Assembly (NCBI GenBank): GCA_025529335.1
Contig: JAMYHX010000330.1
Span: 1 to 48,418 of the forward strand
Reading direction: 5' to 3'
From: Rhizopus sp. PT2906
Lineage: Eukaryota > Mucoromycota > Mucoromycetes > Mucorales > Rhizopodaceae
Length of the DNA stretch: 48,418 nucleotides
The first letter of the stretch is position 1, and each line of letters opens with the position of its first letter. Position numbers and translations under genes: made by a program. Below, one piece after another: positions 34,898 through 44,230 of this stretch. Below the pieces are notes generated by a model. That model was not told where the DNA came from and did not search any database. It worked only from the letters and a program-made list of their open reading frames with translations.

Positions 34898-35815
34898 TTA
34901 TTTAGGCTTTGCGACAATATAACAGGTTGTTCCAAAATGCCAGCGAGATACATCTACAATCTCTAATTTGTCCTTGACCCGTTCGTTTTCAAACAGACCC
35001 ACAATGTCTCTGTTCCACCAACAGCCCCATTGCTTGACATGTTTATCAACATTTGAATCCAATAGTCTATTTAACCAGTCATAATGAGACCGACCGTGTT
35101 CGAGAAGTAGAACTCTTGATTGGCTTGATTTGCATTGATCAGCCAATTGCACTAGAGCTTCTACTGGATCCTGACAGGAGCAAAGTCCAAAGGTGTCCAC
35201 AATCGTATCATACTTTTTATTTGTCTGCTGGTCGATGCTTGCTATTTCGAAAAAGGCTTGATGAAACTTGTCTTTATAAGCTTCAAATTTCTCTTTTGCC
35301 ATATTGAGCATAGAATCATGACGATCTGTAAATGTGATTGTATTGACCTGATCTGGCTTATAATAACCGAAATTACGGCCAGTACCCGTGGATACTTCCA
35401 AGACATCACCCTTGAGAAAGGGTTAATAAAACAAAAGATACGTACTCTCTGTCCTTACTTGTGCTTTCCCTATTAACCAGCGTCTGAGCAGACCCATGCC
35501 CATAACAACTTCGTCCCAACCAATTTCTTTATCGTATTTCTTGGCTACACTGTCCCACACGCCTGTTGTATCAAAATTGCTTGGAGATACAGGATCTTGA
35601 TCTTTCTTGCCTGATAATCTATCTGTGGTATCTGATTTACTCTTGAACACACTCATTGACACGTAGGTTGCTGTCACGTATAGCAGTGCGCCACCAAACA
35701 AGAGAGGACCTAGCCTAGGCTTGGGTTTTGGAGGTGTAGGTGTAGGTGTAGGTGTAGGTGTAGGTTTAGGGTGAATGGGTTTGTATCGAAGATTGATTGC
35801 TCTTTTGGTTGCCAT
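34898..35815 (-). CDS. OMS1: Oms1-like mitochondrial membrane methyltransferase
   Basis: Class I S-adenosylmethionine-dependent methyltransferase. Minus-strand exons 35459-35815 and 34898-35410 give 289 residues. The N-terminus is basic, with a (TP)n run, then a single hydrophobic segment near residues 36-52 (LGPLLFGGALLYVTATYV). This fits a mitochondrial inner-membrane anchor as in yeast Oms1. The SAM-binding motif I reads GDVLEVSTGTGRNFGYY, followed by ITFTDRHDSMLNMAKEKF, YDTIVDTFGLCSCQDPVEAL and LLLEHGRSHYDWLNRLLD. The last of these is characteristic of the Oms1/METTL7-like group. Yeast Oms1 stabilises COX1 mRNA and suppresses oxa1 mutants, but the substrate is unknown. The gene is intact although it lies between two decayed transposon segments. 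Confidence 0.87.
35733..35765 (-). repeat. 6-base repeat coding (Thr-Pro)n
   Basis: About five tandem GTAGGT units (plus strand) encode an alternating Pro-Thr tract in the N-terminus of the Oms1-like protein. Confidence 0.9.
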
Positions 35816-35882
35816 TAAAAAAAAATATAGAAAGAGAGAGAGACTGATTTTTTTTTTCTCTTGTTCATTTCTATATTAATTG

Positions 35883-36604
35883 ATGGGAACGAATGCACTC
35901 AGTTTCCTATGCCCACCTGAACAATTTGGTATTGTCGAGCCAGGCATTTACCGGTCAGACATGATTCAACAAGCCAATTTTACTTTTTTGAAACAGTTTG
36001 GATTCAAAACACTAGTGATGCTCAGTCCTGAGCTTCCAAATAGAGTAACAACTAATTTCATTGAAGAAGGAAACATTCAACTGGTCCACGTTGGCATGGC
36101 CACATGGAAGCCAACACAGCCTTCAACGTGGCGACCTGTTTCTGAAGAGCTGATCAAGGAAGGACTCGAACTCATTCTAAATGCTGAAACTCACCCTATT
36201 TTGATCATGTGCACGTAAGACAAGTATATATAAAAAAGAAAAATAGTTCAACATTTCATAATAGTTCAGGTATTCATGAAACTGGTACTTTGGTGGGTTG
36301 CTTAAGAAAGCTGGAAGGATGGAACTTTAGTTCGATTGTGACCGAAGTATGTATCACTATTTAAGAAAGACTTTACTTATATTGTTGTCAGTATCGAGCT
36401 TATGCAGGGTCCAAAGCGAGATATGTGAATGAGCAATTTATAGAACTATTTGATCTTGATCTGGTCACACTACCCTTACATTTGCCCTCATGGTTCATTC
36501 ATCAACAAAAGATGCTGGTAAGTGTATAGTAAAGAAAAAAAAAGATCTATATGCTTATTTTTATATAGGCTGAGGAAGAACAAGAGTTACGAAAGGAAGC
36601 TTGA
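35883..36604 (+). CDS. Oca/Siw14-type atypical dual-specificity phosphatase, probably inactive
   Basis: Fungal PFA-DSP family protein related to Siw14 and the Oca proteins. Exons 35883-36214, 36265-36346, 36392-36517 and 36569-36604 give 191 residues. Family signs are FGIVEPGIYRSDMIQQANFT near the start, KTLVMLSPELPN, then the P-loop region and YRAYAGSKARYVNEQFIELF. The P-loop reads CTSGIHETG across the first intron. The catalytic Cys is present, but the Arg of CX5R (CxxGKHRTG in Siw14) is replaced by Glu. This predicts loss of phosphatase activity, as suggested for some yeast Oca members that work as a complex. It starts 67 bases from the divergent Oms1-like gene, so the two probably share a promoter region. 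The ATG at 35883 is used because upstream TTG is not a eukaryotic start. Confidence 0.85.
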
Positions 36605-36627
36605 TATTTATTTGAATAAAGTTCCTT

Positions 36628-37266
36628 TTATACTTGTCCATCTGCAGAGAATTCACCCTCAAGTCCTGGTTCAATAATGGCCGCATGACCGAGAATGAGG
36701 ATAGCTGCGGCACCAATGATCCAAAAGATGGCACCTGTTGCACCTGAGAATAGTAACAAGATGATCGAAGCACCGGCATAGATACCATAGAGTGATGAAG
36801 GTGATAAAACCGTGTTTCCGATCGTCACAGGTCCATCTAAGCGTGAGATCACATAGAAGCCACCAGCGATAAAACCAATAGTGAAAAGAAGCCACCAGCT
36901 GGTGATACTATGATAATATAAGAAAACAATAATGATAAACAAATAAAAAGCTTACATGGCATAGATGCTCAAGGCGAGGACGATTAATAAGTAATTAGCA
37001 GAAAAATATTGCAAGTTGTAACTGTAAAGAATTAACAAGTTGTCAATCATAAATTGTAACACTTACTTCCATCGTTGACTGATGGTGTGAAATGAGGTAG
37101 TGAAGCTCATTCTATTCTTGTCAAAGAAATCGCCAAGAGGTCGAAGATTCGATAGACGTTCCTCGCGAAACTTTTGTAAAAAGGAGAATCGAGCGTCATT
37201 AGCAATAGATGTTGCAGCTGCACCGATTGTTTGTGCTGTTTCGTTTGAGAGAAGTGGTGTTGACAT
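36628..37266 (-). CDS. YIP3: PRA1/Yip3 family prenylated Rab acceptor
   Basis: Small integral membrane protein of the Golgi/ER that interacts with prenylated Rab GTPases. Minus-strand exons 37067-37266, 36956-37021 and 36628-36907 give 181 residues, the usual length. The N-terminal cytosolic part holds RLSNLRPLGDFFDKNRMSF, which fits the conserved RPWxEFxD-like motif of PRA1 proteins. Two pairs of hydrophobic segments follow (YFSANYLLIVLALSIYAM and WWLLFTIGFIAGGFYVI, then SLYGIYAGASIILLLF and GAIFWIIGAAAILILGHAAI). The acidic C-terminus reads EPGLEGEF. The gene is convergent with the Oca-like gene, with only 23 bases between stop codons. Confidence 0.9.
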
Positions 37267-38929
37267 GTTGCTATTGTTCTATAGTTCCTGAACTTATTAT
37301 AAAGAAAAAGAAAAAATATCCAAGACTTTTTCTGGGCGTACAAAAAGAGAGAAATAGAGAGATATAAAATGGCAAGAGAGAAAGATAAAATTGGGCCTCC
37401 GAAGCTGCAGAGCTTGGCAAACTTCAAGAATGAAAAAAGAAGGGGTCGTGCTTGATGCCCTATGTCTTGTATGTTACTTTTTTTTTTGGCTTTTCCACTT
37501 ACTAAATTAGTAGGCATAATTAAAAAGGCTAAATGACTTGTCCTAAAAGCCCTGCACATTTTTTGTGCCTCTTTGACGCAATTCTGACCTTGATTGTAGT
37601 TAAACAAAATATAGTTTATCAAAATTGACCGAGTATCTATTGCTAGATTCACGCCTTGATTCCAGATCTATCAAAACTGTATTAAATTATTCGTACATAT
37701 ATAAAACAGAGATTGGACGTACTGACATACGATTACCAGCTGAACAATGACCACACACCTTCAATGGGTAGGTGCTCTTCTGCTGGGCTATTTCATCGTC
37801 TGTTAACATTTCAACATTTTAAAATTCGTTTGGAAATACCTGAGGTTCGTCTTTCGACACACTCGCTGTCCTTGAAATATCGAATGTATAACTCTGAATG
37901 CGTAGCTGCTATTTCATACCCCTTTAGTTTGTCTTTGGTCATTAGGGAAAAGAATTCGCTGTATTTTGCTTGTTATAAACTGTGTAGTTTCTTTCTTAGC
38001 TTATCTATGTCATTTTTATAATAAAAGAATTATTTGTAAAATTCAATTGCATCAATGCACTCAGCAAATTCTACTTGTTATTCATCTTTGCTCAAAGGCG
38101 TGTACGTAGTTATACTTTGGCATATCTTAGGACCTAAAAGATGCCATTGGTCATTCAATATTAACTGAATACACTTGCTAGTTTTCAAAAAAAAAAAATA
38201 TAAGCACTGTTATTATTATTGTCTTTGTTGTGTTTTTCTATAGTCCTTTGATCACCTTTTTCAGGAATTTGTGTAAATTTTAAAGCCAAATGTTAATATT
38301 AGAGACAATAAAATACAGTAAAACTGAATTAATCCTTTTATTGATAAAGAGTAGCCCTTGTTTTTACTTCAAGTTTACTGTGAGACTATAATTGACATGG
38401 GTTTAACAGTAATTCTGAAGTAAAGTAGCTTAGTTAAAGGTTTCTTATTTTTATGTACTAGTTTCTGTTATTGTAAGGGTAATTTCCTTAGTTTCAATAA
38501 GCGTGAAATATGTTTGAATACGACACTCTCACATCTAAAGCACAGGATAAGTATATGAACTCTTTTGGGTAATATTAATTTGAAGTATACATATTTTAGT
38601 AGAATATGAATTGGCTATTGCCCCCATATAAATTACCCAGTTTTGATATGCAGTAGAGATGTTTATAGCCTAATTAATGCTTGTCAAGAAGAACACAAAA
38701 AAAGCTTGTCTTATTTTTACCAAGTCAACTAAATTATTCACTGAACATTGAGAGCACAATTTCAATAAGTTAGCCAAATATGTTCTAAAAAGAAGGGGAG
38801 TAAGCTCCGAGTTTAAAAACAATAATCACTTCGATCTCAAATATCTGAAGGAGTTTTTTTCTGGGCAAACATCGGATCTATGTAAGAAGCAATCTTCTTC
38901 GTCAAGGCATTATTTTTGTCATCAGGAAG
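37267..38929. other. Gene-poor stretch before Fanzor-like copy 2
   Basis: AT-rich DNA with the PRA1 promoter at the left. A 102-codon plus-strand ORF at 37713-38021 is low in complexity, with no family I recognise. The minus strand at about 38850-38940 gives a short open stretch, FGQLPDDKNNALTKKIASYI, that may be the eroded C-terminus of the copy 2 nuclease or unrelated. Confidence 0.4.
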
Positions 38930-39600
38930 TTGACCGAACCTAGTAAGTCTAAACTTTTTTTCAGATATCCAAGGCAATGACAAGATTCTTGGGAAGTATT
39001 AAACTTATCAGCAAGAACTACAACTGCTTTCATTGCTGTAGCTCTTTGTACAGTCTATAAATAACATAGCATTAGTGCGTTCTGTATACATTCTTGTAAA
39101 TAAAAGAAGCTAATTATGACTTTAACCGGAGCAGGAGCATGTTTCCTATATGTTCCTCCAAGAGACGCATCCCCATACGCTACAATTGTTCTTCTTTGAT
39201 CTTATTGACTATTCCGAAGCGGCCGAACCTGATTTACAACTTCTTGTCTGCATGCTGCTCGGATATTTTTGTGACGTTTTCTAGTTGAAACATGAGTTAA
39301 TTTAAATGGCTCTTAAGGATCGGTGAATCCTAACACAACACGAGCGATGTAATCCTCAACCTGCTTTCTATTGCTATAATTTTGACACTTGTTTTCGCGG
39401 CGCCTATAAGCCTTCATAAAATTAAAGATGCTAGATGACTCAGTATAACATTTTGGCAATTTGGAGCGAACAGTAAAACGTTTTACTTCTCATGTTGCAT
39501 CAAAATAGAGTACAAATAGTTTACGATTCCTTCTTTGCTACGGACCTTTTTTGATCCAAGCTCAGAATGTTGTATTTAGCTTTGTAATAGCATCAAACAA
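38930..39600 (-). pseudogene. Fanzor/TnpB-like relic (copy 2)
   Basis: Minus-strand pieces align in order with copy 1. SSSIFNFMKAYRRRENK corresponds to copy 1 FCFMKGYRHRET. YSNRKQVEDYIARVVLG corresponds to YSNRQITDDYMCQLVLA. IVAYGDASLGGTYRKHAPAP corresponds to IAYGDASLSGMKKGYTPIP. After an intron at the same codon (39055-39120, donor GTCATA, acceptor TATAG) comes AMKAVVVLADKFNTS, corresponding to IVIPVDEFRTS. The RuvC-II Glu is now Lys, and the frame has several stops (after GFTDP, for example). RuvC-I and RuvC-III cannot be found. This is an older or faster-decayed copy of the same family. Confidence 0.68.
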
Positions 39601-39842
39601 GGTAAGAGTACGATGAGACTGTGTGTATCTTTATTTGGAACAAATTAAAGAGAAGAGAGATGATAGCACAATATATGATTATATATTAAGAAGCAGAGGT
39701 ATTTAAGCTGCATTGGCAACATTCGATTAAGGTGTAGCAGATCTTATAATAACATTAGGTTCAATTCTAAATATTATATTTAAGCACTGAATAGTAGTGT
39801 GGATACAACAACGTAGCTAATTTATTATATATATGCATTCCA

Positions 39843-40340
39843 TACTTCAACAATGGCAATTTCAAGCGTTGGACAAGAGCATATCAGACTGCTATCTATA
39901 CTACTATAGAGACGAACGACTATATCGAAGGCTGACATAAGTAACTGAAAACGACATGTTTAAAAAGAAAACAAAACAGAAGAGTAGACAGATTGATATT
40001 CATATCAGTGAGTGATGATGAAGAGGACTATCTCCAGAATATCCAAAAGCTGATGCTAAACGTTAGTAGAATAGGTCCTGAAGAAAAAATAAAAAGAAGA
40101 ACGAGGCAAATAAAAGTTGATCAAATCAATATGGAACGTATTCCTGATATGACTACACCTGGAGGCTACCTAGTCCAGTCGTCCAGCAATATAGAACTTC
40201 AACACGAAATCACTGTAATGGAAAACGAAACGAAGGGTTGCGCTTGTAACGATTTCAGATACAATAATATTGCTCGTAATCATGTGTATCTGCTCAATTG
40301 TTTACATGCTGGAATAGCTCCTTTTAAGGGTAGACTGTAG
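39843..40340 (+). pseudogene. Mutator-like transposase C-terminus with SWIM remnant (copy 2)
   Basis: One long plus-strand frame with two in-frame stops (TGA 39933-39935, TAA 39942-39944). It reads YFNNGNFKRWTRAYQTAIY, TNDYIEG, then LKTTCLKRKQNRRVDRLIFI, typical of the MULE transposase region after the DDE core. Next are DDEEDYLQNIQKLML, YLVQSSSNIELQHEI and a damaged SWIM finger, CACNDFRYNNIARNHVYLL, in which the last Cys has become Arg. It lines up with copy 1 (RKRNKSLDRLVLV; CNCIDFQRNRRACKHMYLVY) and extends further toward the N-terminus. Possible eroded tail sequence continues to about 40560. Confidence 0.75.
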
Positions 40341-40820
40341 GGTGTATGTATTTGTAAATAACATATGCTAAAAATGACTTGCATTTTATAAGAAATATTG
40401 TATCGTTTGAGCAAGTAGACTCGGTTGATCACTTTGATACTATTAATATTGCCGCTGAAAACAGAGTTGTTGCTACAGAGCATCCTTCTATGTCTCAATA
40501 TAATAGCCAAGATGGCCGATCTTCTTGCAGCTTAATGTTCTATATAGAGAAAATCTGTACTGTGTAACAGATGAGCAAGTAACAAAGCTGATACTGTTTA
40601 CGCTAGTTCCAGAAAGTAATGTCGTTCCAAGATCTCGTATTTTGTATATTTTGTATTACAAATTTTCAAATTATGCGACATATAGAAAAAACTGTACAAT
40701 TGACTAAAATAATACTAGCCAACAACAAACCTTCATTCTAAATTTTAAGTCCTCGTAAGTAGCGGAATAGGACACAAAGTGTGACTTTCAGATGACATGG
40801 CAACCCTCTTTTTTTTTTAC
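40341..40820. other. Intergenic, MULE relic to oligoribonuclease
   Basis: 480 bases. The left part may hold the eroded tail of the transposase relic (SFEQVDSVDHFDTINIAAEN in one frame). The right part is the promoter of the oligoribonuclease gene. No intact gene is seen. Confidence 0.45.
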
Positions 40821-41748
40821 ATGTCAATTTCTTTTGTTGCCAAACGCGCTTTCAACATGATTAAGAACCCTTTAGTTTGGATAGATTGTGAGGTAAGGAA
40901 AGCATTTATGCTATATAAATATCAACTCTCATTTTTTTAAAGATGACTGGTCTTGACATTAGCAAAGATCACTTAATTGAGATTGCAGTGTTGATTACTG
41001 ATGGCGACTTAAACATTGTAGCCAAAGTATAAAAAAAAAAAAAGAGTAGGAAAGACAAGGGAAAATGACATGATTCAACAGGGACCGGAATTGATTATTC
41101 ATCAACCTAAAGAAGTAATGGACAACATGAATGGTACGTTTAAAAAACCATTATTCATCTTTTTTGAATTCTCATTCACACAAACGGATAAAAATAGACT
41201 GGTGCATTGAACATCATGGCAAGGTAAATAAAACATAAAAATGCGGGGGTGGAGTGTTTAAATTGCGCTTGCGCGGGACGCTGTGCGACCCTCTGTAGTC
41301 TGGCCTGACTCAGCAAGTACTCGAATCAACATTGACAACGAATCAAGCGCAAGATCAAATTGTTCAGTTCTTGGAGAAACATTTACCTAAGGGAGTAGCC
41401 CCTTTGGCAGGTAATTCAGTTCATGAAGATAAACGATTTCTTTATAAGGAGATGCCAAGGGTTATTGATTACCTGCACTATCGAATTGTTGGTAAGTTCA
41501 TTATCGTCGTACAATCTGTAACATTGACCTTGCACCAGATGTGAGCACAATCAAGGAATTAGCCAAACGATGGTAATATCGGACATTTTGTAATGGCACT
41601 AAAAAACAGTGCTAAAAAAAATTTTTTTTTTTCAAAAAATAGGTATCCAAGTATTCAAGTAAACAAAAAGGGATCCCATAGAGCATTGGATGATATTATT
41701 GAAAGTATTGAAGAACTAAAGTACTATCGTCATCATGTGTTCAAATAG
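40821..41748 (+). CDS. REX2: Oligoribonuclease (REXO2/Rex2-like 3'-5' exonuclease)
   Basis: DEDDh exonuclease that degrades short oligoribonucleotides, usually in mitochondria. Seven exons: 40821-40892, 40943-41026, 41082-41133, 41198-41223, 41299-41491, 41539-41572 and 41643-41748, giving 188 residues. Exo I is LVWIDCEMTGLD and Exo II lies within APLAGNSVHEDKRFLYKEMP. Exo III is GSHRALDDIIESIEEL, with the catalytic His and Asp, and the protein ends soon after YYRHH. The basic N-terminus (SFVAKRAFNMIKN) may be a mitochondrial presequence, or the second Met may start a cytosolic form. Exon 4 is only 26 bases (WCIEHHGK), and exon 6 is 34 bases. Confidence 0.95.
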
Positions 41749-41923
41749 TACATATATATAAATGTTGGTACTACGTACATTGAAACCTTATCTGAGTAAA
41801 GAAGTAGATTAAAAGAAAGGGTCTGTCTTGTCTTTTTTATTTGAATATAGCATTAAAATATATATATACACAACTATAATAATAATAATAATAAATAGTA
41901 ACAATTAAAAAGGCACTGCCTTA

Positions 41924-43636
41924 TTATTTATAGTTGGGTCCCTTTTCATCATAGTCATTCTTCACATGGGCAGCTTCGGAGTCCACAGCGGGTTTATCAT
42001 TTGCCTTGTTGGCACTCATGACACTTTGACGACCAGAGAAGTTACTTGGGAAACGACGGGAGTGAGGTCGAGAACCGCGGCCTGACTCAGCGTCTCCATG
42101 TGTCTTTTCGTACAAGGAAACGGAACCAATGTGAGAAGCGATTGATTTGGCATCTTCTTGAAGATCTTCGGTAGCAAACAAGACTTCGATTTCTTCCAAT
42201 GATTTGCCCATAGTTTCGGGATAGAAGAAGTAAATAGGAATCAAAAAGATCACGTTGAGGATACCAAACATAAGGAAGGTCCAGTACTTGGCGTATTCAA
42301 ACAAAACAGGGGCAATCATGGCCACAACAAAGTTACCCAACCAGTTGGCAGCTGTTGACATGGAGTTACCCTTTGCACGAAGACCAGTCGAGAAGATTTC
42401 GGAAGGATACAACCAGGCAAGACCTAACCAGGCAGCACCAAAGACAAAGGTGTAAAGCATGACAAAGGCAATGACAGCCTTGGAAGCGGGTCCGTTCAAG
42501 GTTCCATAGAGTGCTTGATCTCTTTGCACAATGTATTCACCACCTCCGACAATAAGCAGTGTGATGGCTTGACCGATCAGACCAGCATACATGAGCCAAC
42601 GACGACCGAGACGTTCGATGGTGAAAATGGGAGTGACAGCACCTGCAAAGTACACAAAGGAATCGACACCGGCCATGAGCATAGCCTTTTCAGTGCTCAT
42701 ACCTGCTTGCTTGAAGACATCGGCCAAGTAGTAACTGATGACGTTAATACCACCAAATTGTTGAATCAATTGACCACCCATACCCAGCAACACACGATAA
42801 CGGTTGTTCATCTTGCCCTTCTTGAACAATTCGACATAAGATGAGATACCCTCACGACGTTCGAGTTCAATACCGTCACGAATTTCTTCCCACTCGGCAA
42901 TACAACGAGGATGAGTCGTATCACAGTCTGACCAGAGACGAGCTAATACTTGCTTACATTCTTCTTCATAACCGTGAGCTTGTAACCAACGAGGTGATTC
43001 AGGAAGAATAAAAGAAGCAAGACCCAAGATGATGGCAAAGACCATTTGGAAAGCAAGAGGGAATCGCCAGGCAAATTCGCCTTTGACAAAGTAAAGACCA
43101 TATTCGAGCCAGTAGGCAATAGCAACACCGATTGTCAATAAGGATGCTTCAAAGGCGACATGAGAACCTCTGGACTTGGGAGGAGACAATTCAGCTTGAT
43201 AGACAGGAATAGTTGCTGTGTTCATACCATTACCAATACCGGTGACGATACGAGCGACAATCATCATGCCTGCGTTGACAGCAGCGGTTTGCAAGATGGC
43301 ACCGATACAAAGAATCAAACAACCCAAACGAATTGTCTTTCTACGACCAAGCCAATCACCAATGCGACCAGTGGATAAAGCACCAAACATACAACCGATT
43401 TCGTACAAGGCGACAATGGCACCGACCAAAACGGAATCAGGAGTACCCATTGTATCAAGGAAGAGATCATTAGCTACAACACCAGACATGACACCCTATA
43501 CAAAAAGAATAAGTAAGATGCACCATATATCATTGTATAAATAACATACTTGATCATAACCAAAGAGTAAGAAACCGATAGCGGCTAATAGTGTTGAGGC
43601 TCTAAAAAGAGCTGCTCCTTTTAAGACGAATCCCAT
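41924..43636 (-). CDS. Sugar:H+ symporter, MFS sugar porter family
   Basis: Plasma-membrane monosaccharide transporter. Minus-strand exons 43550-43636 and 41924-43495 give 552 residues with about 12 hydrophobic segments. Motifs in order: GFLLFGYDQGVMSGV in segment 1, GRIGDWLGRRKTI (loop 2-3), ESPRWLQAHG after segment 6, QLIQQFGGINVISYYLADVF in segment 7, ERLGRRWLMY (loop 8-9) and PETMGKSLEEIEVLF after segment 12. These are the sugar porter signatures. The long hydrophilic C-terminus carries Ser/Arg-rich sequence that could be a regulatory or ubiquitin-targeted tail. The 54-base intron falls between Gln and Gly of the first segment. Substrate (glucose, xylose or another sugar) cannot be told from sequence. 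Confidence 0.93.
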
Positions 43637-44230
43637 ATTATCAGATCAATGAATAAAAATAAGGAAGAAAAAAAAAAGAAGCGTAAAGAGACAAAGTAAA
43701 AAAGTGGAGGGGTATTTATATCTTTGATGTGTATGCAAACCACAAAAAAAGTGCGCATATCGGAGTTCGGTTTAACATGTACCTTTTATTTAAACTTTAT
43801 TTGTCTAAATCCATTTTAGCGTCATAGGGTTTAAGAAGTTTTTTTTTTTTTTGAATCACTGAGTTATACAAAAAAATTAGTTAAACGGAATAAAAAATAG
43901 TTTTTCTGGGAATAATTCTGGGAATAGATCTCATTGGATCGTATAACGTCATATATATCACTAGTGCATTTTTTGATATCTTGTCATTAGATCACAATCG
44001 ATGAAGAAGTTTAAAAAAGAAGAAAAAGAATGAATACATACACACACACAAATTAGTTCTGTTTCCATGTGAACCAGATGGATTCTTCTTGTTGTTATTT
44101 TGTGTTAAACAGAAAAAAAAAATAGAGACTAAAATCAGAACTAAACCAAAAAAGTGTGTTATTGATTTCATTGGCAGATTGGTTTCTAAGCTGTCGGACT
44201 TTTTCTGTACTTTTTTTTTGTTTACTCTTT
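43637..44230. other. Divergent promoter region, sugar porter and PFK-2/FBPase-2
   Basis: 594 bases between two divergently transcribed sugar-metabolism genes. It is AT-rich with poly-T tracts (about 43840-43852, for example). No coding sequence is seen. Confidence 0.5.

Noticed and set aside
37107..37652. 181-codon minus-strand ORF
   Set aside because: Overlaps the first PRA1 exon in another frame, and the upstream half is AT-rich without any domain.
37713..38021. 102-codon plus-strand ORF
   Set aside because: No recognisable domain, low complexity and no convincing splice partners. It may be chance or transposon debris.
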